This document shows positions 43,358 to 53,888 of a DNA stretch of 64,000 nucleotides, in pieces. The notes below the pieces were generated by a model. The model was given only the letters and a program-made list of their open reading frames with translations. It had not been told where the DNA came from and did no database searches. Numbering within the stretch: the first letter of the stretch is position 1; each line of letters starts with the position of its first letter. This stretch comes from Thelonectria olida. Its lineage: Eukaryota > Ascomycota > Sordariomycetes > Hypocreales > Nectriaceae. The DNA lies in the NCBI GenBank assembly GCA_020736575.1, contig JAGPYM010000028.1:310001-374000 (forward strand), in the 5' to 3' direction. The translations under genes and the position numbers were made by a program.

Positions 43358-44657
43358 GCCGGGTAAGGTAGAGCTTCGGGCAACTTCTGCTGAACGACTC
43401 ATGCGGTCCACCACAGGGCACACACTTGGGTACCTGCGTTTGGCACTCACTATGATGGTGGCCTTCGGTGGCACATCTCGCACATACCCGAGTCTTGCTG
43501 CACGAGAAGGCCTTATGGCCAAGCTCCTGGCAATTGTAGCATTGTATCGGTCCTATTCTCCGCTCAAATGCGCTGGTATATGCTGACTCACCGGCTGCAA
43601 GGAAGTAGTGTTCCTGCAAGAGTCTCCTGGCATCGCTGTTTTTGGCGAGGTATATCACCATGGATCCATATGCCTTTGCGTTGTCCTTTCGACTCAACCA
43701 GGCTATCTTGGAAATTTGAACTTCATTCTCTTGGCCTAAAGCGTCCATTGCTCCAGGAAGGACCTTGCCTTCCCGGTCGAGAACGGCAGCGCGGTTGATG
43801 TTGTCAACTTTGACTGGGTACAGTTGGTCTCGGAGGACTCTCGCACCTGGAGCTTTCTTGGCCTCGATGATCGCCTTGATCCTCTTCAGTTCTTCCTCGC
43901 TCCTACCGATGACCCTCAGGCGGTTGGTATTTCGTCCATCTCTGGTCACTGCAACACATCGCCAACTAGGCTGGTCGCTAGACGTTCGCATTTCCTGTTC
44001 AATGGTCCTGCGAATGACTGCTGGTGTAGTATCGCCGATATGATCCTCAGGCACCCTGGATGTGTCTACTGTGCAGAATACTGGGTCTGGGGTTGCCGAT
44101 CGAGCTGTAGATGGAGTTTGAGTGGTAATAGTAGTAGGCGTCATCCTGGCAGCATCTGCATATGTCTGACCAGGCGATCTTACTGCATGGGCCTTGTTCA
44201 AGTCCAGCTGTAGCCGGGTCTGCTCCAACTCGCCGCAAGCCAGGGTGAGCTGCTCTCGAGCCTGTGATAATTCTTGCACCATCTGGGCCGTGGTCCTAGT
44301 GACTTCCTCAGCCATGCGGTCACTCAGTTTTGTAAACTCGAGCTGAAACTCTGCCTTCATTGCTTCCATTCTTTGATTGAAATCCTGTTCTAGAAGTCGT
44401 TTCAAACCCTGGATCGCCTCGGTCACGCTGCCAGCTGCCTTAGGCGTGGTTCTTTTCTTCGTTCGCGTATGGCTCAGAGCTCCCTCGCTGCTCTCCTCCT
44501 CCTGCCATTCCATATCGCCCTTTTGCTGCTCGGACTCCAATGCCCTCGTCGTTCTGGTCCTTTTACGCAGGGGACGATGATATCCCCCACCCGGAACATC
44601 CGGCTCGCCTTCCATGACGGTGATGACGTCTGAAGCGGGGTTCACAACACCAGACAT
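43350..44657 (-). CDS. LINE-2 ORF1: gag-like zinc-knuckle protein
   Basis: 435 residues. It has a basic N-terminus (RPLRKRTRTTRALE), a coiled-coil region (SVTEAIQGLKRLLEQDFNQR to LSQAREQLTLACGELEQTRL), a linker with TYADAARMTP, and three zinc knuckles (CYNCQELGHKAFSC, CARCATEGHHHSEC, CVPCGGPHESFSRSC). Order and spacing match the copy-1 ORF1. The stop codon overlaps the ORF2 start. Confidence 0.9.
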   Translation of the reverse strand: MSGVVNPASDVITVMEGEPDVPGGGYHRPLRKRTRTTRALESEQQKGDMEWQEEESSEGALSHTRTKKRTTPKAAGSVTEAIQGLKRLLEQDFNQRMEAMKAEFQLEFTKLSDRMAEEVTRTTAQMVQELSQAREQLTLACGELEQTRLQLDLNKAHAVRSPGQTYADAARMTPTTITTQTPSTARSATPDPVFCTVDTSRVPEDHIGDTTPAVIRRTIEQEMRTSSDQPSWRCVAVTRDGRNTNRLRVIGRSEEELKRIKAIIEAKKAPGARVLRDQLYPVKVDNINRAAVLDREGKVLPGAMDALGQENEVQISKIAWLSRKDNAKAYGSMVIYLAKNSDARRLLQEHYFLAAGESAYTSAFERRIGPIQCYNCQELGHKAFSCSKTRVCARCATEGHHHSECQTQVPKCVPCGGPHESFSRSCPKLYLTRHE

Positions 44658-44796
44658 CCGCCAATGTCCTGAATCTCCGCCAAGCGGCTACCGGGTATTT
44701 CAAAAGTTATAAAGAAGATAAATAATGAGATTTCAAGAGACCAAGAGAAATCCTCCTCTCTGTCTCCCAATTGTGAAATGTCCTCTCCTTTGATTT

Positions 44797-44873
44797 TGTG
44801 GATGCGGCCTTTTCCCACCTTTGACCCCGACCTCCTTAGTCAGCCCGGCTAGACCTGCCCCTTCCGTCTGACA
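44797..44873 (-). repeat. Right arm of the split inverted-repeat pair
   Basis: On the minus strand reads TGTCAGACGGAAGGGGCAGG onward, matching the left arm at 38859-38935 with scattered differences over about 75 bp. Confidence 0.7.
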
Positions 44874-44957
44874 GATATACAGCTCGGGGCATTTGTGGAT
44901 TTCATTAAGAAAGTATTGAGCCCAAGCAGCTCCACTTAAAGGAGTTGTCAACCCCAA

Positions 44958-45089
44958 ATGCGAACGCCTAATTGCCCGACCTCACTCTACTTTTTACCGA
45001 ACTCCACCGAGATGTTCCGAGGACCCAATAGCTCCGCGACCACAAGCCAGACTCAAGCTTGTAGCCAATGTCGTTGCTGCAAAGTCAAG
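44958..45089 (+). pseudogene. Orphan first exon of a Zn2Cys6 regulator
   Basis: An open stretch ends TTSQTQACSQCRCCKVK exactly at a GTGAGC splice donor, the usual position for an intron inside a zinc-cluster domain. The expected continuation (CD...C..C) is absent in the next few hundred bases, where the CGTTTCT repeat and the GH10 promoter lie. The remainder of the gene is lost. Confidence 0.6.
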
Positions 45090-45151
45090 GTGAGCAATGC
45101 CGATCTGTGCTTTCTCAATGGAAAAGCCAGCCCCTGGGGAACCGACCTTTT

Positions 45152-45202
45152 TCGTTCCCCGTTCTCGTTTCTCGTTTCTCGTTTCTCGTTCCTCGTTCCT
45201 CG
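45152..45202. repeat. CGTTTCT/CGTTCCT minisatellite
   Basis: About six to seven tandem 7-bp units, three CGTTTCT followed by CGTTCCT variants. Related arrays occur near 26677 and 1845. Confidence 0.75.
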
Positions 45203-45310
45203 CCGCAAAGATTCCAACCAGCCCCTGCTGGAGCGTCATAGGTAGGGATCAAGTTCCAGTGTGTCCACGGCGTTATGACACCGCCTCGTCCCTATTTTCT
45301 CACAACGACC

Positions 45311-45316
45311 TATAAA
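45311..45316 (+). promoter_or_regulatory. Candidate TATA box of the GH10 gene
   Basis: TATAAA, 90 bp upstream of the GH10 ATG, in a region without other genes. Spacing suits a fungal core promoter; unproven. Confidence 0.4.
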
Positions 45317-45405
45317 GCCCTCAACGATGATGAGACGATAGCCGCACGTCATTCACCATTGAGCACTGGGGAGACGAGACAGAGAACATTTCGCCAGGCA
45401 GAATC

Positions 45406-46416
45406 ATGAAGGCCACAGCACTCATCATCGCGCTTCTCGCCGCTACCGGAGCAACCGACGCGTTCGCCAGTACCGGAACCACCTCGCTGAGGGAAGAGGC
45501 GGACAAAAAGGACATACTCATCGGGTCCGGGGCGATCAATCCGACATACCTCGATGATCCTCAGTTCGCGGCCATCCTTGCCGAGCAGTTCAACAGCCTC
45601 TCTCCCGAAAATGAGATGAAGTGGGCGTTCATTAACCCGACGCAAGGGAACTACAACTGGGAAACGATCGACCGCCTCGTTGGCTTCGCTGAAGCCAACG
45701 ACATGAAGGTCAAGGGACACGGGCTCATCTCGACCTGCTGTAACCCCAACAACTTGCTCAACATCACCGGCCCCACAGCGTTTCGTGCTGCGATGACGGC
45801 TCACTTCGAGGCGGTCATGCACCGGTACAACGGCAAGGTGGATCGGTGGGACGTCGTCACCGAAGCCCTCGCAACGCAGGGCGGTGGCCTGCAAGCCAAC
45901 GCCTTCTACAAAGTACTAGGTCCCGGCTACATCGAAGACGCTTTCCGCATCGCCCGAGCAGCAGACCCGGACGCCAAACTGTTCGTGAACGAGAATCTCG
46001 TCGAGTCACTCCCCGGCAAGCGTCAAGAACTCTACGACCTCGTCTCCGGACTCGTAGCGGACGGCGTCCCGATCGACGGAGTCGCCCTACAGATGCACAT
46101 CACTGAAGAAGCCCCGATACCGGGCGTGATCACGGACATGGTCCACTCCTACAAGGCGCTCGGACTGGACGTGACTATCGCTGAAATGGATGTCCATACG
46201 CTCAACGCCACACTCCAGGCCTCTATCTACGGCGCCGTCATCAGCGAGGCTCTGAATGCAGGAATCACCGACATTAGCTTCTGGGGCTTCACAGATAAGC
46301 ACGCCTTCACCTGGCTGCCGGGCGCGAAGCCGCTCATGTTCGACGAGCACTATACCGCCAAGGCCGCGTTCTACGCAACTCACACCGCCCTGACGAACTT
46401 CGTCAGCGCGCCCTAG
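45406..46416 (+). CDS. GH10 endo-xylanase-like secreted protein, bacterial-looking
   Basis: An intronless frame of 336 residues with a signal peptide (MKATALIIALLAATGATDAFA). The GH10 barrel is clear: NSLSPENEMKW (about 63-73), RWDVVTEAL with acid/base Glu153, VALQMHI, VTIAEMDV with nucleophile Glu260, and SFWGFTDKHAFTW. Two conserved features are altered: the Asn normally before the acid/base is Thr152, and the usual GHTLVWHSQ loop is GHGLISTCC, lacking the Trp and His that line the active site. No carbohydrate-binding module. From memory this variant resembles actinobacterial GH10-like proteins, so horizontal transfer is possible. It may not cut xylan, and its true substrate is uncertain. 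Confidence 0.85.
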   Translation: MKATALIIALLAATGATDAFASTGTTSLREEADKKDILIGSGAINPTYLDDPQFAAILAEQFNSLSPENEMKWAFINPTQGNYNWETIDRLVGFAEANDMKVKGHGLISTCCNPNNLLNITGPTAFRAAMTAHFEAVMHRYNGKVDRWDVVTEALATQGGGLQANAFYKVLGPGYIEDAFRIARAADPDAKLFVNENLVESLPGKRQELYDLVSGLVADGVPIDGVALQMHITEEAPIPGVITDMVHSYKALGLDVTIAEMDVHTLNATLQASIYGAVISEALNAGITDISFWGFTDKHAFTWLPGAKPLMFDEHYTAKAAFYATHTALTNFVSAP

Positions 46417-47104
46417 GGAGCTCAGCACTATCGAGCCATCGGAGATTGCGTTGTACACAACTGCTGTTGCAGCCCCGAGGGTAGGGCCTCAGTTGCGTGA
46501 AGGAAAGCAACTTCGAAATACAACCTCCATAGTCGAAGTAACTACCCGCTAGCGTATACTATTCCAAAACAGGATGACTCTATCGTTATAATACTGTTCT
46601 CATTGTAATGAGGGTCAACGGTCCTTGTGCCAATTTGGGGTTACGTGCAGGACTGCTATTTAAAAACAGAGGTGGCTTTTCAACAAAGCCAGGGAGGGAG
46701 ATCAAGAAGTCATTATCCAGTTAATTCGAATTGTTCGTTTGTGCCCAAGTGTGGGTGTTCGTATATTGTCACTTGTGGTGTGTTCCTTCTAATCAGATGG
46801 TCTAGGTACCTCTGTCCTCTCTCTCTTTCTCTCTCTTTTAAATGATCAGTTAGCCAAGTGCGGCGGTAAGGGGAAAGTCCCGAAGTCGGTAGCACACAAC
46901 AGCTCGTTTAAGCCCGGAACGGTGAACCAGGCCGTGACAGTACGCAGCAATAGCATTGCATCCTGATTGGCCCATTTGTAAATGAAATAAGTGCATCCGT
47001 CTCTAATACCAAGGTTGCAGGTTTGATCTATACCAGATAGATATGTCTTTGCATCCACTCTTTAGGCCATAGGAAGGCTTAGAAAACCCACTGCGCCGTT
47101 CTGC
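46417..47104. other. Intergenic
   Basis: 3' flank of the GH10 gene with a CT-rich stretch (46818-46838). No gene supported. Confidence 0.45.
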
Positions 47105-47158
47105 AGCGTCATCTTCAACGGCTTCTTCAATCCAGTCGCCTTGGATGCCATCGGGTGA
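47105..47158 (+). pseudogene. Tiny MFS sugar-transporter fragment
   Basis: The 17-residue reading SVIFNGFFNPVALDAIG ends in TGA. It matches SSMFNGFVNPVALDAIG of the transporter at 17876-19662 at 14 of 17 positions. It is a remnant of a second sugar transporter gene, placed 370 bp before the beta-glucosidase, where a transporter neighbour would make sense. Confidence 0.6.
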
Positions 47159-47525
47159 AGTGCACGAAGACGAGTTTCGCCGCGGCGGAATTGGGGGGCT
47201 TTGTACGGATTACTCCGAAGGCGGTACCTACCCAACCCCGCAGTAGCACCCGGGTGGGCCTCCCCGTCTGCCACTTCCAGGTTGTCATCTCTGCGAGTTT
47301 GGCCGCCGTCAAATGTTTCACCTCGGGTCGCCAAGCGTGCCGCGCCTGCTCAAGGTTCGGCTGATGTAGATGGACATCTTTGCCGCTCAGCAGGCAACTG
47401 TCCCGCCATGTGGTTTCGTTTAAAAAGAGGGTTTGCTCCCGATAGTTTTCTCCTCTGGCCAACACAACAACGGCTTGGGCCGCTGCAGCTTACCGAATCG
47501 AATCCCCTTTCTGTTGAGTCTCACC

Positions 47526-50295
47526 ATGTCTTCTCCTCTGAACGTAGACCAGCTTCTGAGCGACCTTACCCTGCATGAGAAGGTCAAGCTCCTCTCCGGC
47601 CGAGATACCTGGTCTACCAATCCTGTGGAGCGCCTGAATGTCCCCTCCATGACGGTACGTTGCGGGCGAGCTCAAACCGATGCCCGAACCTTGTGCTGAC
47701 CCTCGCTGGACAGACAACAGACGGACCGCACGGCGCGCGAGGCACAGCCTTCTTCAACGGCGTAAGTCGGCCCCTTGCCCGTCACCCAGAAATCCCGTGT
47801 TCATTGACCCCGGCCAGCCTCGAGGCGCCCTGCTTCCCTCGGCGACGGCGATGGGGGCCACCTTCGACACCAAGCTGATGCGGTCTGTCGGCAACATGCT
47901 GGCCGTGGAAACGAAAGAGAAGGGCTGCCAGATTCTGCTCGCGCCGACGGTCTGCCTGCAGCGCTCGCCCCTTATCGGCCGTGGATTCGAAGCCTTCGGC
48001 GAAGACCCCATCCTCAGCGGCCTGATGGCTTCCGAGTATATCAATGGCGTTCAGGAAGACGGCGTTGCCGTTTCCATCAAGCACTATGCAGCACACGACC
48101 AGTCTTCCATGTCCCTGGAAGATGGAATCCGTGTTTCTGAGAGGACGCTGCGGGAGACCCATCTTCTGCCCTTTCAATTGGCCGTCAAGCACGCCAATCC
48201 CTGGTCGTTCATGAGTGCATACCACAGCATCAATGGCGTCCACACCTCGGAAGACCCGTGGTTGAACGAACGACTTCTGCGCCAGGAATGGGGGTGGGAC
48301 GGCCTGGTCATGAGCGACTGGTTCGGCACCTACAGCACCGCAGAAGCGGTCAATACTGGCCTAGACCTGGAGATGCCGGGTCCGACAAGATGGAGGGGCG
48401 ATCTCCTAATCTGGTCCATCCTCAGCCGGAAGGTGAAGAAATCCACGCTTGACGAGCGAGTCCGGAATCTGCTTAACCTGGCGAACAAGGTGCGACCAGC
48501 TCTCGAGCACCAGACACGGGGTGATAAGACCCAATTTGGGGATACCCCCGAGAAGCGGGAGCTCTGTCGAGAAGTTGCCCGCAGTTCTGTCGTCCTCCTC
48601 AAGAACGATAAGAACGTATTGCCCCTTGACCCGTCGGCGCAACAAACGTACGGCCTGATCGGTCCTGGCGTCGCGAACCCTGCCGTCAGTGGTGGCGGTT
48701 CGGCCGACCTCGTTCCGTACTACGTCGGCAAGCCACTGGAAGCTATTCAAGGACTCGTCGGCGAAGAGCGCGTCAAGATGGCAGTTGGTTGCTATTGTGA
48801 GCTTCCCGAACAAGCCCTCCCCTCAAAGATCTTCCACTAACCCTCGGATTTAAATAGCTCATATCTTTACGCCGCTCTTGTCCGAGAACATCACGATCCC
48901 AGGAACGGAGGAGGTTGGATTCATGCTCCATTGGTACGGAGAGGACCCGGATGCCAACCCCAAGGCCAAGCCGCTTCACTCCACGATCACGACCCAAGCC
49001 CAGATGTACTTCGCAGACAGCCTTCCCCCCAGCGTCCCTGGAGCATACTGGCTCCGCGTCAACACGACATACACCGCACCAAAAACTACGACCATGCAGT
49101 TGGGTCTCTCTGTGCTTGGTAAGGGACGCCTCTACATCGATGGCAAGCAGGTGGTCGACCTCTGGACCAGCCAGCCGAAGAAGACGCTTCAGACACCCAT
49201 GTTCAACCAAGCAAGCATGGAGGTGACGGCCGAGCTGGAGGCTGAGGCAGGAAAGACCTACGATATCTCTATTCTCCTGAGGAACGACGCTGTCTTCGCG
49301 GATGTCGGGGCACAAAGCGCCGGTGGCCTCCGGGTCGGGTGCTGCGAGAAGATTGACCCTGCCGTGGCGCTCGCCGAGGCAGTTGAGCTGGCGAGGCACG
49401 TTGATGTCCCGATCGTCATCGCCGGTCTGAATGCCGACTACGAGAGCGAGGCGTCGGACAGAAAGGACCTGGAGCTGCCTCCTGGCGTCAACGAGTTGAT
49501 AGAGAAGGTTATGGAAGCGAACACAAGGACCGTGAGTCGATGGAGCTGCCCTAAGTTGATAGTTGTCTCTGGCTAAAACTCCTGCAGATTATCGTCAACC
49601 AGTCTGGCTGCCCGGTAACGATGCCCTGGGTGAAAGATGTGCCGACCCTTGTCCATGCCTGGTTTGGCGGTCAGGAAACAGGCAATGGCATTGCCGATGT
49701 GCTCTTTGGCTGCCACAACCCTACTGGTCGCCTGTCCGTCACATTTCCACGCCGTCTGGAGGACACGCCGGCCTTCCTCAGCTACGGCAAGGGAGTCCGG
49801 GAGATGTACTACGGCGAGGGCGTATTCATCGGCTACAGGTACTACGAGAAGCTCCAGAATGATCCACTCTTCTACTTCGGCTACGGACTGTCGTACACGA
49901 CATTCGAGTACTCGAACCTACGGGCCCCGAAGAGTGTTGAGCTGGGCGGCCAGGGGGAGCAATCGTTCGAGGTGTCGGTTGATGTCACCAACACCGGTGA
50001 CAGGGATGGCCATGAGATCGTCCAGGTGTACATCTCGGATGTGGAGTGTGCCACCTTGCGACCTCGCAAGGAGTTGAAGGGGTTCGCCAAGGTGTGGGTG
50101 GCGAAGGGCAAGACGGCCACGGCCGAGATTGTCTTGGACAAGTATGCCTTGTCGTACTGGGACGAGGAGAAGGAGAAGTGGCACGCCGAAAGGGGGATTT
50201 TCAAGGTGATCATCTCACGGAGCGCGGACCCCAGGGACGAAGTTCTGGAGAGGGAGTTTGAGCTGGAGAAGGACCTGTATTGGATAGGAGTGTAG
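47526..50295 (+). CDS. GH3 beta-glucosidase with PA14 domain
   Basis: Five exons: 47526-47654, 47714-47761, 47818-48796, 48858-49531 and 49588-50295. All introns are GT-AG, 56-61 nt, phases consistent, total 2538 nt, 845 residues. The start (MSSPLNVDQLLSDLTLHEKV) has no signal peptide, as in intracellular GH3 enzymes. Visible motifs: TDGPHGARGTAFFNG, LLAPTVCLQRSPLIGRGFEA, SIKHYAAHDQ, GWDGLVMSDWFGTYST with the nucleophile Asp, a PA14 domain in exon 4 (GFMLHWYGEDPDANPKA), HAWFGGQETGNGIADVLFG, and a C-terminal fibronectin-III-like domain. It should hydrolyse cellobiose or other beta-glucosides taken up by the cell. The gene appears intact. Confidence 0.93.
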
Positions 50296-51600
50296 ACAGT
50301 CAAAGGTGGTATACTTGGTTTGAACAGGGCGCCGTGGCCATTTCGATTTCAACCCGCAAGATCCAAGGGACGATTCGGACAATGATATAACTGTTTATTT
50401 GAGTGAACTCATGAGTTTCGACTCTTTTAACCCACTCATAAGTTTGACTCAGACTCGTAAGTCACCTCACGTATACTTATCATGAGACATCCCCAGCTTG
50501 CCACATAGGAACTTGGTGATAAGAATCTATGATATTGGAAATTGCCACGCTACTTAATAATTATCACTAATTTCCATAACTAGTGTGGAAATTGCTGCTA
50601 TTATTCAATGCGATACTAACACTCCAGAGGTTTACAATAGATCTTGATAGCCGAGGAATTAATAAATGCATCTAGGTTATTGCTATTGGTTTAAAGAGCC
50701 ATCTTAACCTCCATCTCCTGCAGTAATAGCTATCGCTATTAAGAAAGTTTCCCCAGTGCAGCTAGATATCCTTGAGTAGTTTCTATCTCTCTCTCGATAT
50801 TAAGATAATATTTCTCCGCCTATATATACCAGTCTCCCATAATGGTACATTAATCCATATACTCTCCCAATTCTTAATCTAAGTTAGATTTTTAATAGCC
50901 TAATTTAAGAAGAAGAGCGGCAACTTAAGCGGAGGCCTTATTAAATAAAATAAGGTATTTATTAAATATAAGCCATCCTATCTTAATAGAATGAAGTATA
51001 TGGTTATTATAGAACTCCAGAGTAGAGTTATATTTCTAATAAAATAGATATAGGCTGTCTTATTAATGGAGATAGACCTAACCTTCGCTTTCTTAGAGTG
51101 GCTAAGAAGGTTATCTATTATCCACAGCATACTGCCAAGTCCCGCTTTATCCCCTTCTATTATTAAGGTTTCTCAGTAAAGGGCTAGAGGAGTATGCATT
51201 TTGAATCATATATCCCAATTGGTATATGTAAGAAGATAAGCATAGCCAGTGTCCTTACTATGTCTACTCTAAACTGGACGATCTATACCTTTCTATTAAG
51301 GGCGATACTAATAACTACTTTTTAATAGGACCACTGTATTATATTATCGATTCTGAGACTGCAGTCCACAGCTTTACGTCAGTTATTAGTCTAGATTAGA
51401 GGACCTTAGAGCAAAACTGAGAGATAGTGGAGCTTCTTAAAAAGCATTAATATTTTCCTATCTGCTAATTCTACTTGCTAAGTAGTTCTCTCTTGTCGGA
51501 GGTCCCTGCTGTCTTCCCTAGTTCCCTGATGATATGTGATCCATAGTGGGATCCGTTCTTGAAGGTGTATTCTCCTTTAGAAAAGTAGAGAAAGTTTCGA
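50296..51600. repeat. AT-rich, RIP-like tract
   Basis: From about 50400 to 51560 the DNA is rich in TAT, TAA and TTA with stops in all frames and few CpA sites, sharply different from the GC-rich genes on the left. It probably represents an old repeat destroyed by repeat-induced point mutation. No family can be identified. Confidence 0.6.
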
Positions 51601-53888
51601 TAGGCTGCGAACTAGTGGCGTTGCCGGCGGATTTAAGTGCAGCGTGTATAGATTCTTTCGAGGGCGCGAGATAGAACGCTTGAAGCGAAGGGTTAACAAT
51701 ATGGACTAAACAGCGGACATAGTGGCGAATAGGATCGAAGATGATCTAGACGAAACTTATTGGCATAGCCATTGAAAGTTGATCTTTACTCACTCTTCGC
51801 TTGTGAATTATCTTCTTTGATGAAGTTTCTAGGCAGGTAATGTTCGAGGATGCGTTGTCCCCATGATGATAACCCCCGCGTCGAATTTCGAATCGCCCTA
51901 AGACATCGGCGATCAGGCCGGCTTGGGACTCGCCAGAGTGGCATTTTCGAAACTAGTCGCCCTAGAGTCCCTTGTACGATGCCGCGGATTGTCATTATAG
52001 CCATCCCTCCATGGCTTCGCCGTATAGTATAAGCGCACATATAAAATGTGAGGTTTCGCCTTGTACTGTCTTTCCCCCTATCGTTGTTCTTGCTCTCGGC
52101 CTTCTTATGGTTAACGAGGGAGGCTATGGTACTGGATCTGCGGAGCCTGTAACCGACTTGCAACACCGCTCTGACGATTCACGCATGACTCTGTGACACC
52201 GTCCCCTGTGGCCGCCTATACACGTCATCGTCCATACCACTTCTCCAATAGAATAAGGTGTGCTCGGTACGAACGATGCTTTGGATGCCATGTCGATGGT
52301 TTTAACGGATCGAGGCGGCGAAGAGTGTGCCGATGAACCGGACTAGCAACTCCAGTAGTTACTGGGAAGACTTTTTCTTTGACATCCTGCATATATAGGG
52401 GTTGCGACATATTACGCAGTTATACGGTCCGCTAATTAGATGCCAGGAACGCCGTAATACATGAGTTAGGGTTGAGTTGACGAAAATACCCCAGGGATGG
52501 GATGGTCGACGGGCGTTCAGACGCGATCGCGTGAATCCGTTCGTAATCTCAGCAATGTTCCAAAGCCGGAAGCAAACAGGAGAACGAATAGAGAATGGGA
52601 GTTTAGATTTCCGCCGGAGATAAAACGGGCGTTAGAGTTTACATGGGACAGGCAACGATCGAGAATAGAAGCCGAACGGGCCGAAAAAAAGCTCGTCATC
52701 CTCTTATTCGCCTCGTATCTCGTTCAGCATCCGAAGACTCGCAAGCGGTCCTTTCCCCATCTAGCAAGGATACCTAGATAGACTAGCCTTTGCAGTGGGT
52801 CCTCTTAGTCTGTTGCATTATCACGCCTGCCGAATCAGCACAAGAGCGAAGTAGCATAGCGTCGTCCGTGAGGGGGAGGGGGAGTTCCTCCGTATATTGT
52901 TCGGCCAATCTCGTCGTTGAAGAGTGGAAAGCCCTATCCTTATTTATCGTACTTGGATACGAAGCGGACCGCGTTGCCCACGATTCCTGCGGGACGGTAT
53001 CGAATGCCGAGAGAACGACTGTAGGGGGCGCGAGAAGACTTAAGAACACAGTGACGAGTCATGATCGTCGGTGGGCTGAGGCTGCAAATGTATAGCAAAT
53101 GCATGAAGACAAGGCGTTTTAGAATATCCGGTGCGGATCACTGGTTGACAATGAGGGAAATTTGCAGCGTCGGGTTAGATGACTGCATCGGGGGGCCATC
53201 GAGGAATGTCCTCGACTGGCATTGCCTCAATCCCATTTCCCAGGGCTCGGATTGGACCGCCTGCAACGCCTGATCATCTCTAAGCCGAGTCTCTGCTGAG
53301 AGGTTCTTGGTCTGACACGTGAGGTGTACCGAGGATAGCAAGACGGGTCCTACGAAATTAGCCTCGGCTATCCAAGACTAGGAGCAGTCCCCCTGGCTAG
53401 GCGACATCATCGAAAGCATACTAGCTGACTTTTTCTCGGGCGACAGGCGTTGCAGGCTTGGTTCGTTCGCCAAATCGAGATCGGACACACCGGGGGACGA
53501 TCTCAGAGCGGTAGGCTGCAGCATTAGAGCTGCTGCTTGGACAACGTTCGCAAATGGAAACGTCGGTCTGTCGGAAAGTCATGCTATTCGGAGACTGTGT
53601 GCAGGAGACAAACCCAATGAATGTACTTGCATATCTACTCATCTAAAAACTGTCGATTAAGAAAGATCACCGAATTTACCATACGGTTTAAGCCCTTCGA
53701 TTCTCCCGTACATTCACACAGGAATAGTGAGTTAGCTTTTCGAAAATGGCTAAGTGATACACCCTGCCCATCCACCAGAATATCTTCCCAGTCTACAATA
53801 CAAGTCAAGCTCCATTGTTCCAATACGCCTTTTAACTTGAGCGGGCCACAAGACAGTAGGCGATGGATCATGTTGCTCGACCGGGAAA
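51601..53888. other. Degenerate or intergenic DNA, nothing recognised
   Basis: Base composition returns to normal near 51600. Small open frames (for example 51786-52166 minus and 52497-52781 plus) show no family resemblance. The stretch may contain unrecognised gene remnants. Confidence 0.4.

Larger units (their letters stand above)
39317..44788 (-). mobile_element. Full-length LINE (Tad-like), copy 2, distinct subfamily
   Basis: Minus-strand element with ORF1, ORF2 and a 3' UTR sharing the TTCCGCCCGGG block and GCCTGCTTGAAGGCCA/TTTCTCCAAGTGTTCAGC segments with copy 1. The tail is (GATTT)n. A tentative 8-bp duplication, TTTGATTT at 39309-39316 and 44789-44796, would define the ends and a 131-nt 5' UTR; because it resembles the tail, the exact edge is uncertain. 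Both ORFs are open. Protein divergence from copy 1 shows two separate lineages. Confidence 0.87.

Noticed and set aside
39603..43586. Plus-strand open frames opposite the LINE-2 ORFs
   Set aside because: Antisense shadows; no domain content.
11129..50295. A co-regulated polysaccharide-utilisation cluster
   Set aside because: The hydrolase genes are far apart, on both strands, interrupted by transposons and partly dead; proximity alone does not support a cluster.
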